This document shows, piece after piece, positions 35,744 through 43,862 of a DNA stretch of 50,319 nucleotides. The first letter of the stretch is position 1; every line of letters begins with the position of its first letter. The notes beneath the pieces are model-generated. The model made no database searches. It saw nothing but the letters and a program-made list of their open reading frames with translations, and was not told the DNA's origin. The stretch is from the NCBI GenBank assembly GCA_937891015.1, contig CALAPY010000090.1, forward strand, positions 1-50,319, in the 5' to 3' direction. The stretch is from UBA2108 sp002713215 (lineage in GTDB: Bacteria; Bacteroidota; Bacteroidia; Flavobacteriales_G; Salibacteraceae). Position numbers and translations under genes: made by a program.

Positions 35744-36547
35744 TTAAATGCTTTTGCTCTCTATCTCCTTAAGATTTTCATTCGTCTTCTCCAATATCAT
35801 TAGAGCTTCTTTCATGCTCTTGCTCTCCGGAAAAGAATTTGCAAATTTAGTATATGCTTTCTTAGTATTCGAATATCGTTCCTGTTTTTTTGAATCAATA
35901 CTATTTTTTGCCCAATAGTAGTTCGATTTAACCATTAACAGGTAAATATCTTCCCTGTGTTTGGTGTCGGGAAATCTTTGTAATGTATTCTCAAGGGAAA
36001 CAATAGCTGCTTTATACTTTCTGGTCCTAAAATACTGCCTGCTAATCTGAAACGATTTCTCCTCCAGTTTCAACCTCATATCATCAAGCAGTACATGGCT
36101 GGAGTCTACGAACTTGCTTTCAGGAAATTGGTGAATAAAGAGTTCAAATTGCTGAATGGCCTTGTATGTATCGGTTTGGTCCAGGCTATGCTTTGGAGAA
36201 AGTTTATGGTGACACACTGCACCCATAAACTGACATTCTTCAGTATACCTGCTAAACGGGAATGTTTTTACAAACGAATTGAACCGGTGAGCGGCCAGGA
36301 TATAATCCTTCATGTAGTAATCGGAGTAGGCATATATGTAATAAAGGCGTTCTGCCTTCTCGGTTCCCCGATATACTGGGATTAATTCTTCCAGGATAGG
36401 CATAGCCTTGTAATACTTCCCCTTTTCAAAATATCGGTTAGCGGCCTCGTACTTTTTGGTTAAATCGTTACTCTTTAAAAGTCGATTGTATTTGCACGAC
36501 GAAAATATTGCCGTAACAGCTACTATAATCAGAAGATATACCCTCAT
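35744..36547 (-). CDS. bamD: Outer-membrane assembly lipoprotein BamD
   Basis: 267 residues from the ATG at 36547 (a GTG lies two codons upstream). The lipobox IFSSC near residue 19 marks an outer-membrane lipoprotein. About five tetratricopeptide-like helical pairs follow (YEAANRYFEKGKYYKAMPIL, YKAIQQFELFIHQFPESKFV, YKAAIVSLENTLQRFPDTKH). BamD works with BamA to insert beta-barrels. It is the first gene of the leftward block; a -7 box lies 12 nt before the ATG. Confidence 0.92.
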   Translation of the reverse strand: MRVYLLIIVAVTAIFSSCKYNRLLKSNDLTKKYEAANRYFEKGKYYKAMPILEELIPVYRGTEKAERLYYIYAYSDYYMKDYILAAHRFNSFVKTFPFSRYTEECQFMGAVCHHKLSPKHSLDQTDTYKAIQQFELFIHQFPESKFVDSSHVLLDDMRLKLEEKSFQISRQYFRTRKYKAAIVSLENTLQRFPDTKHREDIYLLMVKSNYYWAKNSIDSKKQERYSNTKKAYTKFANSFPESKSMKEALMILEKTNENLKEIESKSI

Positions 36548-36558
36548 TTTCACGGCTG

Positions 36559-36566
36559 CAAATATA
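36559..36566 (-). promoter_or_regulatory. Candidate -7 box of the bamD operon
   Basis: TATATTTG on the minus strand ends 12 nt before the bamD ATG, giving a leader of only a few bases. No clear -33 TTG. Confidence 0.45.
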
Positions 36567-36625
36567 GCTTTTTCAACATCTGTTTTTCTATAAGGTATGT
36601 TAACTGCTACCGTACCATTTTATTA

Positions 36626-36633
36626 TAGTTTTG
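36626..36633 (+). promoter_or_regulatory. Candidate -7 box of the SPT-like gene
   Basis: TAGTTTTG, an exact TAnnTTTG match 25 nt before the GTG start at 36659. No clear -33 element; it is back-to-back with the bamD promoter. Confidence 0.4.
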
Positions 36634-36658
36634 CAGCATAATTTCGAAAAGTTAAGCA

Positions 36659-37918
36659 GTGGATATATTTGAGAAAATTAGTGAAAGACGAGGACCATTG
36701 GGGATCTATTCTTCAACGGCACATGGATATTTTACATTTCCAAAACTGGAAGGACCTATTGGACCAAGAATGCAATTTCGAGGAAGAGAGGTGCTTACAT
36801 GGAGCTTGAACAATTATTTAGGTCTTGCTAATCATCCTGAAGTAAGAAAGGTTGATGCCGACGCGGCTAAGGAATATGGTTTGGGAACCCCAATGGGAGC
36901 CCGAATGATGTCGGGTAATACTATTCACCATGAAAAACTGGAAGAAGACCTTTCTAATTTTGTAGGAAAGGAAGATACCATGTTAGTCAATTACGGCTAC
37001 ATGGGAATGGCCTCTGCCATTGATGCATTGGTTGATAGAAATGATGTAATTGTTTACGATTCCGAATCACATGCCTGCATTATCGATGGTGTAAGAATGC
37101 ACCAGGGCAAACGTTTTGTGTATGCCCATAACGATATTGAAAAATTGCGTCAGCAATTGGATCGCGCTGTAAAACTTACCCAGAATTCTGGAGGAGGAAT
37201 CCTGGTAATTACCGAAGGAGTATTTGGAATGTCTGGTGCGCAAGGAAGGCTTAAGGAAATTGTGGATCTTAAAAAGAACTATGATTTTAGGTTGTTTGTT
37301 GATGATGCACACGGTATTGGAACCCTGGGAAAAACAGGAGCTGGTACAGGTGAAGAACAAGGAGTTCAGGATGGTATTGATATCTATTTTGGAACCTTTG
37401 CCAAATCATTTGCTTCCATTGGAGGGTTCATTTCTTCTACCGAGAATGTAATTGATTACTTAAGATACAATACACGATCTCAGATATTTGCTAAGAGTAT
37501 GCCAATGCCTTTGGTATTGGGTAACCAGAAGCGTCTGGAAATGCTTAGGGACGAGCCGGAGCACAAAGAAAATCTTTGGAAAATTGTAAATGCTTTACAA
37601 GGTGGCTTAAAATCAAGTGGGTTTAACCTGGGTGTTACAAACTCATGTGTTACTCCAATAATTATGACCGGAGGAGTTGCTGAAGCTACCAACATGACTT
37701 TCTATATCCGGGAAGAATACAACTTGTTTACTTCAGTAGTAGTTTATCCTGTTGTTCCGAAGGATATGATTCTTATTCGAATTATCCCAACTGCTTCTCA
37801 CTCGTTAGAAGATGTAGATCTCACGATTGATATCTTTAAAAAGGTTAAGGAGAAGTTAGCAAACAATGAGTTCCGTAAAGACGCTTACGACTGGGCTCAT
37901 GTTGGTGAAAAAAAATAA
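36659..37918 (+). CDS. Serine palmitoyltransferase-like PLP enzyme
   Basis: 419 residues from a GTG at 36659; no earlier ATG is in frame and the N-terminus MDIFEKISERRGPLGIYSS fits the family. It is an alpha-oxoamine synthase: EYGLGTPMGARMMSGNTIHH, the cofactor-stacking His in DSESHACIIDG, DDAHGIGTLGKTGAG, and the PLP lysine K249 in FGTFAKSFASIGGF. These enzymes condense an amino acid with an acyl-CoA. In this phylum they start sphingolipid synthesis (with serine) or sulfonolipid synthesis (with cysteate); the sequence does not decide which. A strong terminator follows. Confidence 0.85.
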   Translation: MDIFEKISERRGPLGIYSSTAHGYFTFPKLEGPIGPRMQFRGREVLTWSLNNYLGLANHPEVRKVDADAAKEYGLGTPMGARMMSGNTIHHEKLEEDLSNFVGKEDTMLVNYGYMGMASAIDALVDRNDVIVYDSESHACIIDGVRMHQGKRFVYAHNDIEKLRQQLDRAVKLTQNSGGGILVITEGVFGMSGAQGRLKEIVDLKKNYDFRLFVDDAHGIGTLGKTGAGTGEEQGVQDGIDIYFGTFAKSFASIGGFISSTENVIDYLRYNTRSQIFAKSMPMPLVLGNQKRLEMLRDEPEHKENLWKIVNALQGGLKSSGFNLGVTNSCVTPIIMTGGVAEATNMTFYIREEYNLFTSVVVYPVVPKDMILIRIIPTASHSLEDVDLTIDIFKKVKEKLANNEFRKDAYDWAHVGEKK

Positions 37919-37941
37919 TTAGAGAATTACTTCTATAACTT

Positions 37942-37975
37942 AAAGCCGAAATGCTAGCATTTCGGCTTTTTTTTT
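37942..37975 (+). terminator. Rho-independent terminator
   Basis: A perfect 28-nt palindrome (37942-37969; half-site AAAGCCGAAATGCT) followed by T to 37975, just after the SPT-like gene. Confidence 0.92.
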
Positions 37976-37989
37976 CGTACAGTTTAAGG

Positions 37990-38274
37990 ATAATGTGGGA
38001 TAACTATTATTACTCTCAAAACCTAATCCTTCTATTCAGAAGCCTCATGCCGGCTGGGCAATTTCTTTTGGCCAAAGCACCAAAAGAAATCAAAAATGCT
38101 TTTTAAGATTTTTAAGGAGTCTAGCTCCGCTAACATTCCAGCATTCACCTTTATGCTTCTTCTTCCTACGGAAGACGCAATTCCGGTGTGCTTCCATTGC
38201 CTCTGCAAAAATCTTGGGATTTCGTTTTAGGTTTGAGCGCGTTCTGTTCGTGAAAAAAGTGATTCCCACATTAT
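37990..38274. mobile_element. MITE-like element with inverted termini
   Basis: 285 bp bounded by ATAATGTGGGA (37990-38000) and its inverse TCCCACATTAT (38264-38274). Further in, CTCAAAACCTAA (38015-38026) is inverted as TTAGGTTTGAG (38227-38237). Inside is an 11-bp hairpin of the CTTTTG family (38061-38090) and a smaller CTTCC/GGAAG hairpin. It has no coding capacity. The left end also resembles the gap repeat near 11023. A non-autonomous mobile repeat is the simplest reading; no target duplication is clear. Confidence 0.55.
38061..38090. repeat. CTTTTG-type intergenic hairpin
   Basis: ATTTCTTTTGG pairs perfectly with CCAAAAGAAAT around an 8-nt loop, matching the design of the hairpin at 11259-11288. 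Confidence 0.8.
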
Positions 38275-38303
38275 TGCCAGTTATTTGAATTTTAACAGAA
38301 CAA

Positions 38304-39398
38304 TTAGATCTTTCCTGTGCCCAACTTGTGCAACAAAGTAAAATGACTTTTTAGAGCGCCTAGAAAGGTTCTGTGTTGATGATAGGGAAGCCCATAAGTC
38401 TGAGCAGTTTCCTGGACAATTTTTGAAATAGCACGATAATGAACGTGGCAAATTGTAGGGAATAAATGATGTTCAATTTGATAATTAAGTCCTCCAATAA
38501 ACCATGAAAACCATGTGCCTCCATTGGCGTAATTTGCAGTAGTTCTTAACTGATGAATAACAAAGTTATTCTCAACGCTACCGTTCTTATCAGGCACGAA
38601 GAACTCCGTTTCTTCAATGACATGAGCGGTTTGAAAAATTAGCGCTAAAATGATTCCACTTATAAAGTGCATTAACAAAAAACCATAAAGAATTTGATAC
38701 CAAGGCAAATCAACAACCAACACTGGAAGCACGAAGAACAGAAGAAGATACCATGTTTTGTGAAATATAATTTCTAACATTGCCTTATTTAAGGTTAGTT
38801 TCTGCCCTTTTAACAGGTCCATTTTATTATACCGTACCAACTGCTCAATATCTTTAATCAGCACCCAGTAAATGGTTAAAATCCCGTATAGGAAAGGTGC
38901 ATAAAGTATCTGGAATCTGTGGCCGAATCTCAATTTCTGAGTGGGCGAAAACCGAACCAACCCTCCTTTTTCAATGTCTTCATCAAAACCTTCAATGTTT
39001 GTAAAAGAATGATGTAAAACGTTGTGTTGAATTCTCCAATTTGCAGGATAACCGCCAATGTAATTCAGCACAAACCCCATAATATCGTTTACCTTCTGAT
39101 TACTAGAATAGGCACCATGGTTTGCATCGTGCATTATAGCCAGACCAATTCCAGCAATTCCAAATCCCATTATAGCCCACATAGCCATCACAGGCCATAA
39201 ACCTGATACAACTCCAGTTAGCATAAGGATTAAGGGTAATGTATATATCAACAGCATAAAAGCAGATTTTAACCTCATGCTGTTGTTGGCATACTTGGAA
39301 ATGTTGTTGTCTTTAAAGTATTGGTTTACGTTTTTTCGAAGTTCTTTTTGAAATTCCGGCCGGTCCTTCAAATTAAACTTAACAGTAGGTACACTCAT
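38304..39398 (-). CDS. Membrane fatty-acid desaturase
   Basis: 364 residues from the ATG at 39398; the longer frame begins inside the promoter. Three histidine boxes bind the di-iron centre: HDANHG, HNVLHHSF and QIEHHLFP. The Gln in the third box is typical of the front-end/linoleoyl-CoA (DesA3-like) type. Four or so hydrophobic segments surround them. No cytochrome b5 domain is fused, so an external electron donor is needed. It introduces a double bond into membrane acyl chains. The minus-strand -7 box TACCTTTG lies at 39426-39419. Confidence 0.92.
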   Translation of the reverse strand: MSVPTVKFNLKDRPEFQKELRKNVNQYFKDNNISKYANNSMRLKSAFMLLIYTLPLILMLTGVVSGLWPVMAMWAIMGFGIAGIGLAIMHDANHGAYSSNQKVNDIMGFVLNYIGGYPANWRIQHNVLHHSFTNIEGFDEDIEKGGLVRFSPTQKLRFGHRFQILYAPFLYGILTIYWVLIKDIEQLVRYNKMDLLKGQKLTLNKAMLEIIFHKTWYLLLFFVLPVLVVDLPWYQILYGFLLMHFISGIILALIFQTAHVIEETEFFVPDKNGSVENNFVIHQLRTTANYANGGTWFSWFIGGLNYQIEHHLFPTICHVHYRAISKIVQETAQTYGLPYHQHRTFLGALKSHFTLLHKLGTGKI

Positions 39399-39418
39399 AG
39401 TGTCTTTTAAGTTAACCG

Positions 39419-39426
39419 CAAAGGTA
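39419..39426 (-). promoter_or_regulatory. Candidate -7 box of the desaturase gene
   Basis: TACCTTTG on the minus strand, 20 nt upstream of the ATG at 39398; this supports that start. No TTG at the -33 spacing. Confidence 0.5.
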
Positions 39427-39622
39427 GGCAGCAAAGCTTCGGTCTAAAGATTCTTAAAATATTTAATAACAATCATATAATGAACCGGTAGTCTATCTTC
39501 GATTTATCCTTCAAAGCGCTCATATCAACCATTACGGACTCGTTCGATTCATTAGTTTCGTAAAGTATTTCATGCATATGAACAATCCATGTCAGTATAA
39601 TTCATTGACTAGCAGCAGTTAA

Positions 39623-40780
39623 ATGGCGAATAAATCACTGTATTTTAAGAATTTAGACAGCATTCGGTTTATTGCTGCCATGTTGGTTTTTAATCAGCAT
39701 GTATTGTCTAAATCTTTCAATTTGCTCAACATTGAAAGTCCGTTTCTAAACCGTTTTTTATACCTGATTTCAAATGGTGGAACCGGAGTTTCTATCTTTT
39801 TCGTATTAAGTGGGTTTTTAATCACTTACCTCATAATTACAGAAATAGAGATAAAAGGAAGGCTAAACCTGGGAAAGTTCTACATAAGAAGGTTCCTGCG
39901 TATTTGGCCACTCTATTTTGCAGTGATTTTCTTCTGGTTTGTGATTTATGCGGGAATTAAATCCCTGGTTGGAATAAATTCTCCTCTTGGTTCCAATATT
40001 CTATACCACCTGACCTTTCTAAGCAATTTTGATGTTCTTACTATCTATCAAGCAGGAAAAGGCGTTGATGGTATGTTTCAAAACATCAACTGGTCGGTAT
40101 CCATTGAGGAACAGTTCTACTTTATTTGGCCCATTATCTTTTTATTACCCAAGAGGCTATGGGTTTATCTAATGCTGCTGTTGCTGGCATTCTCCATTTG
40201 GTTTCGACTCGAAAATGCACAAGATGTATTGGTGAATTACCTGCACACCTTTTCGGTGTTAGTGGACCTGGTTATTGGTGGCTTGTTCGCATGGGGTGTT
40301 AAAAAAATGGTATTGCTTCGCCGGCTATTTGAAAAGTCAAATACCCTAAGCCATTTATTACTTTTCGGTCTCACTTTTTTTGTTCTGATGTCAGGTACTG
40401 AATTTATACTTGGTGATTACGATTTAAGCCTTGGAAGAATTATAACCAGTACTCTATTTGCTTTAATCATTGTTTCTCAGGCACTAGCAAAGGGGCGGTC
40501 TATTCTTAATCTGTCAAATTTTGGTTTTGGGAATCGGTGGGGAAAAATGACCTATGGGATTTATCTGCTTCATCCCATTACATTAAAAATGGTTGATCTA
40601 TTCTGTAGAACAATACATTTCGACCACCAGAATAACATCTATAACTCCGTAATTGCTTCTGCAGTAATCTTTGTTCTCACACTTACTTTAAGCTATGTAA
40701 GCTATCATTATTTTGAAATAAGATTCCTGAAATTGAAATCAACTTTTCAAATTGTCAGATCTAATACTGATGTTTCTTAA
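39623..40780 (+). CDS. Acyltransferase family 3 (OafA/YrhL-like) membrane protein
   Basis: 385 residues with about ten membrane segments. The family marks are SIRFIAAMLVFNQHV with the conserved His, GVSIFFVLSGFLITYLI, FYIRRFLRIWPLYFAV and NWSVSIEEQFYFIWPI. Such proteins move acetyl or other acyl groups onto surface sugars such as O-antigen or exopolysaccharide. There is no attached SGNH domain. The target glycan is unknown; there is no clear partner nearby. Confidence 0.9.
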   Translation: MANKSLYFKNLDSIRFIAAMLVFNQHVLSKSFNLLNIESPFLNRFLYLISNGGTGVSIFFVLSGFLITYLIITEIEIKGRLNLGKFYIRRFLRIWPLYFAVIFFWFVIYAGIKSLVGINSPLGSNILYHLTFLSNFDVLTIYQAGKGVDGMFQNINWSVSIEEQFYFIWPIIFLLPKRLWVYLMLLLLAFSIWFRLENAQDVLVNYLHTFSVLVDLVIGGLFAWGVKKMVLLRRLFEKSNTLSHLLLFGLTFFVLMSGTEFILGDYDLSLGRIITSTLFALIIVSQALAKGRSILNLSNFGFGNRWGKMTYGIYLLHPITLKMVDLFCRTIHFDHQNNIYNSVIASAVIFVLTLTLSYVSYHYFEIRFLKLKSTFQIVRSNTDVS

Positions 40781-40859
40781 ACGGTCCCATTCATGTAAAT
40801 TACGACTACATGATTAGACTGGTGCAATACCTATTATTGTATTCTAATAAATACAAGTT

Positions 40860-41714
40860 ATGACCAGAGAACAACACCTCATTTTCTGCAAAAAATGCAA
40901 CCATCAGAAAATGGATCTCAAGCAAGGGCTGCTCTGTGGGTTAACCGGAAAGTTAGCAGACTTTGAAGGAAAGTGCCCCTCCTTTGACATGGTTGAGGAT
41001 TTGGTAGAAGAACAATTTGTTATTAATGATTCTATAAGGCCCAATAAAAAAAGAGCTGATCTAGCTCAAAAAATAATTTGGCTTGTACTGATACTGGAAA
41101 TTGTTTCCATTGTCTCGTCCGTTATGCAATACAACCTGCTTTTAGCCATTGAAGAAGGTATGTTTGTGACCGATGAGGCCATTAATTCCAATGACATCAG
41201 GGAGCAAATAATTAGCCTGGTTTATAGTGCCGTATATATTATATCTTCCATAACTTTTATAATGTGGTTTAGACGGGCTTATTTCAATTTAGCCTTAAGA
41301 TCGCATACAACGTTGTCCGAAGGTTGGGCTGCTGGTGCCTGGTTTGTACCTATTATTTCCTGGTTTCGCCCCTACCAAATTATGAAAGAAATTTGGACCA
41401 AAAGCTCCGAGCTTATCCAACGAATTGAACCAGCATATAAGGATAATCGAAACATTACCATTCTCAATATTTGGTGGACCTTGTGGATCATTGTCAGTGT
41501 TCTGGGCCAATATGTTTTTAGAACATCGTGGAAAGGTGAGACTATACTTGATTATAAAAACAGCACCATCGCTGATATAGTATCCTCTACCATTGGAATT
41601 CCATTGGCGATTACTGCGATTATGATAATCGGAACCTATTCGGTGAAAGAAGAAAAACTTCTGGAATTAGAAAAACAGGTTCTGGATTCGAAAACAGATG
41701 GAATAACGGACTAA
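40860..41714 (+). CDS. DUF4328 membrane protein with zinc-ribbon-like N-terminus
   Basis: 284 residues. The N-terminal ~45 residues hold four Cys (CKKCNH, LLCG, GKCPSF), like a small zinc ribbon. Four hydrophobic segments follow, with the DUF4328 core ITFIMWFRRAYFNLA and EGWAAGAWFVPIISWFRPYQ, then a charged C-terminal tail. The function of DUF4328 is not known to me. The stop overlaps the convergent gene's stop by 3 bases (the bases CTAA are shared), so no terminator separates them. Confidence 0.8.
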   Translation: MTREQHLIFCKKCNHQKMDLKQGLLCGLTGKLADFEGKCPSFDMVEDLVEEQFVINDSIRPNKKRADLAQKIIWLVLILEIVSIVSSVMQYNLLLAIEEGMFVTDEAINSNDIREQIISLVYSAVYIISSITFIMWFRRAYFNLALRSHTTLSEGWAAGAWFVPIISWFRPYQIMKEIWTKSSELIQRIEPAYKDNRNITILNIWWTLWIIVSVLGQYVFRTSWKGETILDYKNSTIADIVSSTIGIPLAITAIMIIGTYSVKEEKLLELEKQVLDSKTDGITD

Positions 41715-43765
41715 TTGGAAAAATACTTGTAAAGTACCAGTAAAGAGTATATTCCTATTACAACGCTAAGCACTATCATCAGAATATCATTTAAGTTACC
41801 GGTTCCCTTGGCAAACTCTTCATTTTTGGTCAGAGTAGCATAAAAACCCGTTTCGTTCAGAATTGTTTCCACTGAACTTCTGTATTTTTTATAATCTTCA
41901 GCATTAATAAAATGCCTGGTGGACTCATAAAGCTCTCTAATTGTAACTTCAAAAGTCTTTTTATTATAATCCAACGTTTTATTATACCTAATACCGGGTT
42001 CTTCAATCTGATTATTAGAAGGGGAAACAGACCACTCTTCATGAAATTTGATTCTGGTAGTGTGAATTAATTTGTTTGGATAACTTATAAAATACGGCAT
42101 TTTCCTATCCGGTGTTTTGACCAGTGAAATGGCATCCCTTAAAATTATGGGATAGGTTTCAAGCGAAGTAACGTTGCTATCGTCATCTTCTACGTTCCAC
42201 ATTTCCGGTACTTCATAAAATTCATTGACAACAATTTTATTTTGGCCGCCATCGGAACTGTCAATCCAGAATGCATTGTCGGTTAATTTAATGGATGGAT
42301 ACATGGTTGCGTAATACTCCAAATAATCCTTCGAAAGCTTACTAACCGTAGTTCCTTTCAGAAAATCCCGAATGTAATCTGCTCGCCTACCTAAGTACTC
42401 TGTTCTTACTGTAAATACAACCGGTTCTTCAAGACCATAGCTGATAAATGTCTCCTCGACCTGGGTAAACCCTGCATAACTATCTGGCAAAATAGTTAGT
42501 GAATCGGTTAATTCGGTAAGAATAAGTCCGTAATGGTAAGTTGGAAAATAATAATCGGACAAACTTCCCTTTTGAGAGCTATAAGTTGGATCGATATAAT
42601 AATCGTCCCCATTAAATTTTAAAGCCACCACGCAATGATTAAAACATGAAGGTGAAGGCAGATAATCTCCTATTGCCAGTCCATTGGACGAATGAACCAA
42701 CATAGGATATGCTTCAAGACCTATCTCCTTTAATGCTGAAGCCAGCAGCAGTGATTTATCCTTACAATCACCATAGCGCTGTTCAATAACCTGAGAAGGT
42801 GCATGGGGTTTGTAACCACTTAACCCTTCTTCCAGGCCAAAATACCTGATTTCATTTTGTACAAAATGGATAAGTGCCAGAGCATCCTCTTCTTCATTAC
42901 CACTCTTCATTGACTTTACCAATCGCTGAACTTTCTCCCTGTCTCTGTCATCAATTTTAAACAAGCCAACTCCCCATTTAGCAATATCTGACCAACTACT
43001 GGAATTGGTTATTTGAACCCCACCGTAGAGCTCGAACCAATCGGGAACATTTCCTTCCCTGAACACAGGTTTAACGTTGGAGTAACTCCACTTGTATACC
43101 TTATTGTTTCCTATGATGGTCTTCTCTACGTTTTTGTAAGCCTCCTTATTTTCTTTCATGAACACCTTTTCACTCTTGGGGACCACTAACTTCGCGTAAA
43201 TGTCCTGCACGGGTGTTTCAAACTCGAAATCGAAATAATAATCAATGAGATTTCCGTAAATAGGGTTCCGGCCTTTCCTTGTATAACTGTATTCCAGAAT
43301 ATCTCCCGTTCTAACATCTTCAAGATTTACAAATGCTGTTATGCTACCATCATAAATGTATCTGTCCAGGTTGGTTTCTCTTTGAAAAGACTGAATTAAA
43401 TGCGTTCCAAGCTTATCTACCTTTTCACCATCACGATAGATGTTGATTTCGTGAAACGTTAGTTTTTGATACTTGGGGTCAATACTAACATTTATGCTAC
43501 TCATGTCTTGTACACCACTCTCGTTGAGCAACTGTATAACCATATGTACATAATTCTCTTCTAAACCGACATTTACCTGCCGGTCGTAGAGCAAATAATG
43601 GTGATCTCCAATATCATTCTCACTTGGAGTTAATGTATCAAGAAATTCCTGTGGAACAACCCATTTACTAACTGCACCCTTTTTAACAGCTGGATGTAAC
43701 TGCCCAAAAGCCTGGGACGCAAGAAGAATAAAAATTAGGATGAAGTGAATTGTTGTTCTAATCAA
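41711..43765 (-). CDS. DUF3857 / transglutaminase-like secreted protein
   Basis: 684 residues starting at TTG (43765), the only start that keeps the signal peptide (IRTTIHFILIFILLASQAFG). A DUF3857 beta domain (about 60-240) is followed by a transglutaminase-like core: catalytic Cys in RYGDCKDKSLLLASALKEIG, His in CFNHCVVALKF and Asp in YYIDPTYSS. One C-terminal membrane segment (ILMIVLSVVIGIYSLLVLY) anchors it. The triad looks intact, so it may be a peptidase or transglutaminase of the envelope. The substrate is unknown. Confidence 0.82.
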   Translation of the reverse strand: MIRTTIHFILIFILLASQAFGQLHPAVKKGAVSKWVVPQEFLDTLTPSENDIGDHHYLLYDRQVNVGLEENYVHMVIQLLNESGVQDMSSINVSIDPKYQKLTFHEINIYRDGEKVDKLGTHLIQSFQRETNLDRYIYDGSITAFVNLEDVRTGDILEYSYTRKGRNPIYGNLIDYYFDFEFETPVQDIYAKLVVPKSEKVFMKENKEAYKNVEKTIIGNNKVYKWSYSNVKPVFREGNVPDWFELYGGVQITNSSSWSDIAKWGVGLFKIDDRDREKVQRLVKSMKSGNEEEDALALIHFVQNEIRYFGLEEGLSGYKPHAPSQVIEQRYGDCKDKSLLLASALKEIGLEAYPMLVHSSNGLAIGDYLPSPSCFNHCVVALKFNGDDYYIDPTYSSQKGSLSDYYFPTYHYGLILTELTDSLTILPDSYAGFTQVEETFISYGLEEPVVFTVRTEYLGRRADYIRDFLKGTTVSKLSKDYLEYYATMYPSIKLTDNAFWIDSSDGGQNKIVVNEFYEVPEMWNVEDDDSNVTSLETYPIILRDAISLVKTPDRKMPYFISYPNKLIHTTRIKFHEEWSVSPSNNQIEEPGIRYNKTLDYNKKTFEVTIRELYESTRHFINAEDYKKYRSSVETILNETGFYATLTKNEEFAKGTGNLNDILMIVLSVVIGIYSLLVLYKYFSN

Positions 43766-43862
43766 AGTTGCCTTATTGCTATTGCTGGCAAGATATAGCT
43801 TTAGATCGAATCAATAAGAAGTATGGAAAAAATAACCAAAAAGAAATCAAGCTTATGACGTT

